A DNA stretch of 64,000 nucleotides. Source: Mytilus trossulus. Taxonomy: Eukaryota > Mollusca > Bivalvia > Mytilida > Mytilidae. Below are positions 56,931-64,000 of this stretch, one piece after another (the stretch's first letter is position 1; each line of letters opens with the position of its first letter). Both the position numbers and the translations under genes were made by a program. The notes under the pieces are model-generated. The model had not been told where the DNA came from. It did not search any database and saw only the letters and a program-made list of their open reading frames with translations. Location of the stretch: contig NC_086386.1 of NCBI RefSeq assembly GCF_036588685.1, positions 14,528,931 through 14,592,930 on the forward strand. Direction: 5' to 3'.

Positions 56931-59900
56931 CTAATGTATAATATATATAATGTTATTTTAAATAAACATAAATATAAACACAATTTAAATTTTGTTATCA
57001 TATATGAATACATATACAGATGCAAAAATGTATTTGTACGACAGCAGTTCCCGAACCACCACCAACGCATGGGGTAACATGAATCAAATATAGATTATAC
57101 AAACTCTTTCGGTTTGCAAATATTTTTCGATTGTCGTCTTTTCGCATTCTATTAACTTTATCAGTTTTATTTTGGTTTGAATTTACTTCTGACAATGTTT
57201 CCAAATTGCGTTGAAGGATCCCTTTGGATTCACGATATCTTAACTAATATAACAAATTTTAAAATAACTAATGTTAATCTGGCCAATTATGAGAATCAAT
57301 CTATTTCAGAATAGGTTATCGCCCTGCACTCAGTTGTATATTAGTTTAGTTGATACGGTTAACGGTTGTAAAACATAATGACAATTTAAATTTTATTTCA
57401 TGAAGGTCTATGCGATTCGTTTTGTCTTGACGTGAATAATAATGTTTGTCTTTCTTGTTAGGGCATATAGAATTACTAACATTTGCAACAAAGTAGTACA
57501 GCTTTATCCTAAAACGTGTTTTGATTTTAATTTTTTTTAAGTCGATTGCATATCATTGATTGAATAATCTATTTATATCATATTCCGGAAAAGTGAGAGG
57601 GTACACGCACCTTTTGTTAAATATTTAATGTTGACCTGTAGATGTCATTTTGTATTTCCATCCGTCACAACTCGGCCAATTCCGTTCCTTCATTGAAGGA
57701 AAGTAGCGGATTCATCCGCAGATTGCCGATTGTTGGTAGTTCATGATATCTCCAGGAATGGCATAAAGCATGAAAGCAATGGCGCCCACTTTCTTTTTTA
57801 TTTTCCCCATATAATCTGGTAAATATTTGTCTCATTTGCCATCAAACCAAATCTCTTATTTTTCAGGTGATTTAATATTTCAACCCAGTTTGTTTTACCT
57901 AAATTATCTTTATTAATGTACCTACACGATACGTATTTGTCCTACAGTTGTCGACAGAGATATCCAGTTGAATGTCGCTGACTGCTTGTCAGAATTTTCT
58001 GAATGGGTAACAGTTGAGTTGATCTGAAAAATCATTTACTACTTTGAGTTACATGATATATATTTTGAAAGTATATGAAATTGATAAGTTCGTGTTCATG
58101 ACGATAGATGCTATAACAATATAAATGATTCATGAACACATCAGTTGGTAATAAATGAACTTTCATTCTACATTCTTTTCCATTTTATTATATTACAACT
58201 TAATATACAACTTAATATAGACTAAAGAATTAACAAAGGGAATGTGTCAAAGAGGCAATAACTCAACCAAAGAGCTTAAGTAAAGGCAATAGTAGTATAC
58301 CGATGTTCAAAAGTCGATAGAGGAAATCGAATTATACGGTACAGGACATTTGAAGAAGACATGGTTTTTTGACTAGCCAAACCTCCAGCTTATATGGCAA
58401 TCTTTAAACATATCGCTCAAATGACCACATTATGATCAACCGTGGCTTTTGATGGTTGAAATATGGGTGCGTTGCTAGGTTATTCGACATATGAGTGCGT
58501 TATTGGTTTAACCGAATTGTATTTATCTTGTAAATTCACCTGAGGAACGAATCTATAGTCAAAAGTATGGATTCTATTATTTCGTGTATTTTTGTTTTAA
58601 AAATAACTTGAAATATATAATGGGTTCTATCCCCTGGCATAGTGGCATAATGCAGATTTTGTTTTGTTTGTTTGTTTTTATTTTTTTGTTTTAGCGCCCT
58701 TTAAGATCATTAACCTGTTCATTATAATAACAAGTTCCAGCTCCTACGACGAGAACTATGTACACGTATACTATACTGAATTGTAAAGCTTATATATTTG
58801 ATGACTGCTTTCGAACCTACCATATTACCACATGTCATCAACTTGCCATTGTTTACTTCAGAAAATCTACCAACAATTTTGTCGTTATCTGTCCTTCTCA
58901 TCTGTATCATATATCCCTTAAACGTTGTATTGTCTTGGCTACTTAGAGTGACTGTAATGTTAAATGATCTTATTTGTATCCTATATTCTTTAAACGTTGT
59001 ATTGTTTTGGTTAAAAAGAGTAACTGCAGTATTTATAATCTTATTTGTATCATAATGTCTTAAACGTGGTATTGTTCTGGCTACTAAGAGTGACTCTAAT
59101 GTTTTATGATCTTATAAACGTCATATGTTTGTAAACAATGCACTGTCTCGGCTACTTAGAGTGACTGTAACGGTTAGTTATCTTATTTGTATCAGATGTT
59201 CCTTTAACGTGGTTTTGTCCTGACTTCTCGGAGTGACTGTAGTTTTGTATAGTTTTATTTTTACCATATATTCCTTAAAAAGTTTATTTGATCTTGCTAC
59301 ATGTTCTCTATTGCACAGATATTGAAGTTTTCTTTTATCGAAACAATTTTTTTTTGATAAATGTATGTGATGAATGGCTTATACTACAAAGTCAGCAGCC
59401 TTAACGGTAATTACTTTCATTCGGATAACTTGCTTTACTTATAACGACTCAATATTCAACTGGTGTTTAAATAGTTTATGTTAGATCATTAAGATAAATA
59501 AGAAAAATAATCACAGATAAAAGATAGATGTGATATGAGTTCCAATGAGACAATTCTTCATCACAATTTATATCAATGCTCTTCAACTTTGTACTGTTTT
59601 GGGTTTACAAATATTTTTATATGAACGTCACTGATGAGTCTTATGTAGACGAAACGCGCGTCTGGCGTTCTAAATTATAATCCTGGTACATTTGATACTA
59701 TAAACTGATAATAGAAGTAAACTATTGTAGGTACGGTCTTCAAGTTTCGAGTAGTTGTTTTATAGAAATAGCAATGCAAGTACAGCGTGTTTCCTATATA
59801 ACAGTTTCAAAAGATTATGAAGTATTATTGTTGTTTGGCTGGACCCAAAAGATTTAAAATACCATACCTCCTCTTGGTAAAGTTACCGAGTATACATATT

Positions 59901-60252
59901 TGTCATAATTATAATCTAAAAGAGGAGGATTGTTTTAGCTGTACATTGCAATATACCAGTATTCAAGTCACCTTTGTTGTTTAAGCTAAGCAGACAAAAT
60001 GACATGAAAACCGCATAGACATTTTTTAACTTGTTTCTGTAATTAAAGATATAAAATCTCACCTGAAATAACTGAACCGTTGGTATAAGTTGTGGTATTT
60101 ACAGAAAGCGTGTAAGGATTTCCCGTCTCTTGTGGTAAATATGAGTGATTTGGTGTCATACTTTCACAGACAGAGGTCGAAACTCCATTGTAATGTGAGT
60201 ATGCTAAATATTGCAACTGATACAATATGGCTAAGATCATTCTCCATTTCAT
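56867..60252 (-). CDS. Reeler-domain protein, gene C (4 coding exons, short form)
   Basis: Minus-strand exons 60252-60063, 58951-58821, 58023-57926, 56930-56867 join in frame to 160 residues with the same phases (1, 0, 2) as A and B. Residues 1-21 are a signal peptide (MILAILYQLQYLAYS core). The reeler domain includes NGVSTSVCESM, NPYTLSVNTTTY, F-K-G-Y-M-I-Q-M-R, LMTC and FNWISLSTTVG; the usual proline of W-x-x-P is replaced. The last exon gives V-S-T-V-V and YWTNIQSAPLS, then TAA: no linker or hydrophobic tail. Shifted by one base, the following sequence would resume a polar Gln/Asn stretch and a hydrophobic run, so the anchor seems lost by a frame change. It may be a soluble secreted paralogue or an early pseudogene. 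Its first intron carries repeated decoy copies of the exon 2 start. Confidence 0.82.
57926..58023 (-). CDS. Gene C coding exon 3
   Basis: 98 nt, not visible as a start-to-stop frame. Acceptor ATTTTTCAG|ATCAAC, donor ATCGT|GTAGGT. It encodes STVTHSENSDK and FNWISLS, aligned with gene B exon 3. Confidence 0.85.
58821..58951 (-). CDS. Gene C coding exon 2 (reeler core)
   Basis: 131 nt. Acceptor AACATTACAG|TCACTC, donor AATATG|GTAGGT. It is the only one of the repeated acceptor units that continues as a full exon. Confidence 0.85.
58952..59290 (-). repeat. ~70-bp tandem array of decoy exon 2 starts with 3' splice sites
   Basis: Four to five degenerate copies of the last ~25 bases of intron 1 plus the first ~45 bases of exon 2. 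Acceptor-like junctions read CTGCAG|TTACTC, ATTAGAG|TCACTC, GTTACAG|TCACTC and CTACAG|TCACTC. Each unit ends before the middle of the exon and lacks a donor. Confidence 0.85.
59525..59680 (-). repeat. Retroelement tail and 'gtcactgatgagtctta' repeat scraps in gene C intron 1
   Basis: 'tagatgtgatatgagttcca' family at 59525-59590, then the scrap shared with 40.43 kb. Confidence 0.65.
60063..60252 (-). CDS. Gene C coding exon 1
   Basis: First ATG of the frame is at 60252 (MKWRMILAIL). The frame is open to 60267 upstream but with no earlier ATG. Donor TTTCAG|GTGAGA, phase 1. Confidence 0.82.
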
Positions 60253-60499
60253 TGCCTTTGAAAACAAATTAAAATAGAATTAGATATTATGCTGTTGGTT
60301 TGAAAATACTAATTCGCCATTAAAACATATCATCACAGAAAAATAATTGTTTACATTAACGTAAATAAGTTTGTGTTTTATATATTTTGATAACGATGAA
60401 CTACAATGTACTGTATATTCTAGTATTAATTTAAACCGTCAAATGAAGTCACCATTTATGTTCTAACTAGAGCTATATTTAACATAGTAAAACTGACCA

Positions 60500-61800
60500 A
60501 GTATAGTCTTAGTTTCTTAGGTGCTAGCTATAGTCACAGACTGTTTTGCTAATGTTTCCATAGCTTTAGTTTGAATCTTGCAGATGAACAATACAAAAAC
60601 CCGAAGCATGAAGTATTACTTTATACCTTTATTACCTGAGATCACCCCTAGTTTTTTTAATGTGGTTCGTGTTGCTTATTTTTTAATTTTCTATGTTGTA
60701 TGTACTATTATTTGTCTAAGTGTCTTTTTCATTTTTTGCCTTGGCATTGTCGGTTTATTTTCGATTTATGAGTTTGACTGTACCTTTGGTATCTTTCGTC
60801 CCTCTTTTATAGTTCACCCCTTATCATTTCTTGTCTTTTTCATCCCTTTTTTTTTTTTTTTTTTTTATATATACTGAAAATTAAATAACACAAATATTGA
60901 ACTCCAAGAAAAATTAAAAACGGAATGTCCGTTATCAAAAAGCAAAACTCTAAAGTTCAAACACGTCAAACAGATGGATAACAACTGTCATATTCGTGAC
61001 TTCGTACAAGAATGTTCATGTGTAGAAAATGGTGGATTAAAGCTGGTTTGATATCTAGCTAAAGCTCCCACTATATTGAAAGTCGCCTTGAATTCGATAA
61101 AATTTACAAGTGCTTATATCAGAAACAAGGCAAAACGAAAGGTAAAATGACTATTTGAAATCTTTAGTAAGTCAGATCTACATGATTTCAGCATATATAG
61201 TTTTGTTTTGTTGTTAAATATGAATTTCATTTAATCTAATCGGTGTATTATAAGGAGATGTGATATGATTGCAAACTATCCACCAAAGTTCGAATGAAGT
61301 GGTTGTATGGCATCCATCTCAATGAAAAAAATATCATACTGTATAGTCAGCTATTAAATGTAAAATATAAAGCTTAGTGTTTTTTGTTTGATGCTGTGTT
61401 GATTTTGATCATTGTTGAAGGCATTAATCATGTTCATTGTTGTCCTTTGGTGTGTTGATAGTTGTCCTATTCACGTACCTACTGTACGGTACATATCATG
61501 TTGTTGCACTAGCAAGCATGTTCAACCCTGTCTTTATTGAGGAGAATGTAATACAGTAGTTGTTTTTATTGCTGTATTTCCCAATTTTGGTTTTGCACAG
61601 ACACAAGGCTGTCAGTTTAAACTGTATGTACTGTATTTACAACTGTCATTTCGTGGCCTTTTATAGCTTATATTGCAATTTTGGTTTTATCCATTGTTTA
61701 AGTAGTTGTCTAAAACACAATTAATCAGAAATTTTACACCAAATGAATGAAAAACTAATATCAATGATAAAATGATTGAAAATCTTTTTGACTTTTTTGT
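60500..61800. other. Upstream of gene C; repeat tails, no gene
   Basis: A 'cctgagatcacccctagttt' tail at about 60637-60790 produces the 99-residue frame 60578-60877, ending in a T run at 60848-60865. About 61255-61330 is a minus-orientation tail and about 61490-61690 another tail. Confidence 0.6.
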
Positions 61801-61806
61801 ACTTAC

Positions 61807-61870
61807 TTTTCTGTAGAATACTCCGAAACAGTGGCAAACTCGTTTGACAGTTGATAAGGCAAAATGATGA
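61807..61870 (-). other. Possible gene C 5' untranslated exon
   Basis: Minus strand: a good donor CAGAAAA|GTAAGTAC at 61806, with an AT-rich TATA-like AAATAAATAAATC about 100 bases upstream (about 61910). Position relative to gene C matches the candidate first exon of gene A. Not supported by a frame. Confidence 0.25.
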
Positions 61871-61910
61871 CGCCGTCTGAATTGATCAGAAGTTAATCAG
61901 AGCCGACTGA

Positions 61911-63825
61911 TTTATTTATTTGTTGTTAGTCTTTACATACGGAATTGTAAAATATACGGTATGCTACCAAATAAGTTCTCTAAAAAACATAATACGTTTA
62001 TGTCAAACACGCTGCATATAGACATACAGTAAACTTGTGTGAAAAATACATCGTTCATTGATTATTTATTCATATAAGAAGAATGAAATATTCATTAGTC
62101 TATCTGAAAAATAATATTGTACAATTTAAAAGGGGTATATCATTACAAAAGTAATTGATTTTTACACATTCTTGAAAAAGGCAAAAGATTTTAATCATCT
62201 TTTATAAAAACAAAACAAATATTGAGACCTCGAGTTCAGTTTGTCATTATACATAGGTATTGGGAGTTGTAAACATTGAATATCGACTAGTATAATGTTA
62301 TATTTTGTAGGTTTGTAAAATTCTGTATTGAACAATCAGTATATAAATTTAGCCAAACTTGATGACTGGATTACATGAACTTACAGAACAACTATAAAGA
62401 AAATCAACTATCATAATCCTGGTTTAAACCACTGGCATTTTCCGATTAACGTAACAATTTCAACTTTTTTTTCCCTCGTTGTTTATATTTTTTCTTTATA
62501 CATGTTTACATAAACTTATTTCTACCTGTAGGCATGATATTTGACTATTCCTTCGATTTTTCGTTCGTTTTTTACATGCAATATCTACTATTTAGTCTAC
62601 ATGTGTTTAAAATGTTAGGATTTGAAGCTATGACGTTAAAATGGCGTACTAATTAATTACGTGTGATTTAAAGAATCTCGGCTTGCTATTAACATCAATT
62701 TATAGAATACAAACTCGAGTATTTTGTCAAAATTTAAGTTGTGTAATGTGAATGCGTGATTTTACTTCCGGGTTCTATATCATTGAATTCAAAAGGAGGA
62801 ACAACAAGGTTCACTAAACATCAGTAAATCAACAAAGTGACACATACACACACACACACAGAAAACTAAATATTCAGTGAAACGTTTCCACATTGATATG
62901 GGTGTGATGTGTCTGTGGTATCTTATCTATCTAGTGTACAAATACTGCACTGATTTGCATTTTAAACTTTTATAATTGATCTTGAATTACGGGTAAAGAA
63001 TTTAGTTCCGTAAGTTGATCAATCTGGTACCTTACGCAATACAGAATTTAAACTAGCATTTTTTTTCCTTCTGTAGTATCTTGATAATGTTTCGAACACA
63101 TTATTTCTTTTTTTAATTAAAATCAAGATAATGAAATTATAACATATAAGATTCATTTCTTATTTCGAAAATAATAGCATTAAAAAAAAGTCAAAAAATT
63201 GAAAACAACACTGGGTTAAAATAGAAGATGAACGTTGTTTGCTGTTCATAATTGTAATAACAATGTATAAGACCAATAACAAGATGATTTGATGCGACCG
63301 TGTTACTATTCAAATATTTGAATCCACCTAAAGTGTTAAGATAATTCTGATAAAAAATACACAAGTTCATTATCTCAAAGTCAATAAGAGTGTTGACGTG
63401 GGATATCACACTAATATATGAGTACTCTCAGATCTGTATTTAGTGTCTTAACATTGCGAAATATTTGTCATACAAAACGAAATACTTTCCAAATAAGTAG
63501 TTTGTTATCTTTAAGTAGGCATCGAAAAGGTCACACGCACTGATTTCAAATATCCAGACTCACGAGGAATTTGGTGATGACCTAACACATTATTATCAGT
63601 TCAACTTTATATAAACATTGTACTTAGAAACTATAGTGATAGTTTGTGTCCATCATTTGATAAGTTTATATCAGGTCATCATATTTATTTTCACAACTTC
63701 CTTATAATGATGGCATTTTCCAAGGCTAATAATGTTCTTCATGCAGGTAAACTTTTTAAAATTTATGTGACTAAGTAATTAATTTCTATTTTAAGCTGTT
63801 GCTCGTATTTAATATAACATATATA
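61911..63825. other. No gene recognised
   Basis: AT-rich sequence with a short CA microsatellite (about 62846-62861). The 72-residue minus frame at 63191-63409 has no domain. Confidence 0.5.
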
Positions 63826-63895
63826 CATGAATATATACAACTCGTTTGAACATCAACCCAACAATGTTAGATCTGAAAATTTGCTAAACTATCAC
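63826..63895 (-). repeat. SINE body fragment
   Basis: 'tacaactcgtttgaacatca' and 'acccaacaatgttagatctg', the body of the tRNA-derived SINE near 36.45 kb, ending where that family reads 'aaatttgct'. Confidence 0.75.
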
Positions 63896-64000
63896 GTTGA
63901 GCGATGTTTTATTCGGTTATTTGGCCAAGGCTTACAAAATTATTCAAAATTAAAAAAAATGACAAGGCAAAATAAATCTTCAGGACAAAATTCAAACATT

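Noticed and set aside
60578-60877. 99-residue hydrophobic membrane protein
   Set aside because: The frame follows a retroelement tail and ends in a poly-T tract, which creates the phenylalanine run.

Overview
The window looks like nuclear DNA of a marine mussel-type bivalve (Mytilus or a close relative; inference). It is AT-rich, has spliced genes with GT..AG introns, and is filled with repeat families I recognise from mussel genomes: tails ending in CACATCTTCT, the 'aagagcctgtgtcgctcacc' family, and elements with CAGTGGCGGATCC ends. No prokaryotic features were seen. Most short open frames are noise or repeat sequence; the real genes are split over small exons and were assembled here from splice sites and matching phases.

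Layout. 1-27.9 kb: no host gene seen. It holds tandem arrays built on the palindrome CAGTACTG, a fold-back element (3.75-4.27 kb), many nested repeats, a SAM-like open frame (11.93 kb) and a decayed two-exon integrase gene of the KRAB-A-domain-containing-2-like type (12.86-14.41 kb). A ~0.5 kb tandem-repeat element occurs at 3.10-3.65 kb and inverted at 24.45-24.98 kb. 27.9-37.3 kb: reeler-domain gene A on the minus strand, whose introns carry a LINE with an open 699-residue reverse transcriptase frame, tRNA-derived SINE pieces and a MITE. 42.6-47.4 kb: reeler gene B (minus), with a 38-bp tandem array in an intron, itself split by a MITE at TTAA. 52.2-55.6 kb: a five-exon plus-strand gene for a secreted cysteine-rich protein of unknown family (gene D). 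56.9-60.3 kb: reeler gene C (minus), shorter than A and B.

Genes A, B and C are a same-strand paralogue cluster. Each has four coding exons with the same phases (1, 0, 2), a 131-137 nt second exon and a third exon of exactly 98 nt. A and B encode a signal peptide, one reeler domain, a low-complexity linker and a hydrophobic C-terminal tail (probable GPI-anchor signal); C ends before linker and tail. Reeler domains occur in extracellular matrix and arthropod/mollusc defence proteins, so a cell-surface or haemocyte role is possible but only inferred. Gene D lies among them on the opposite strand and is also secreted; any functional link is speculation.

Most notable: the paralogue cluster, a probable GC-AG intron in A, an intronic array of decoy 3' splice sites plus partial copies of exon 2 in C, the frame-disrupted C-terminus of C, the exon-per-repeat cysteine architecture of D, and several transposon insertions whose boundaries can be read from the sequence.
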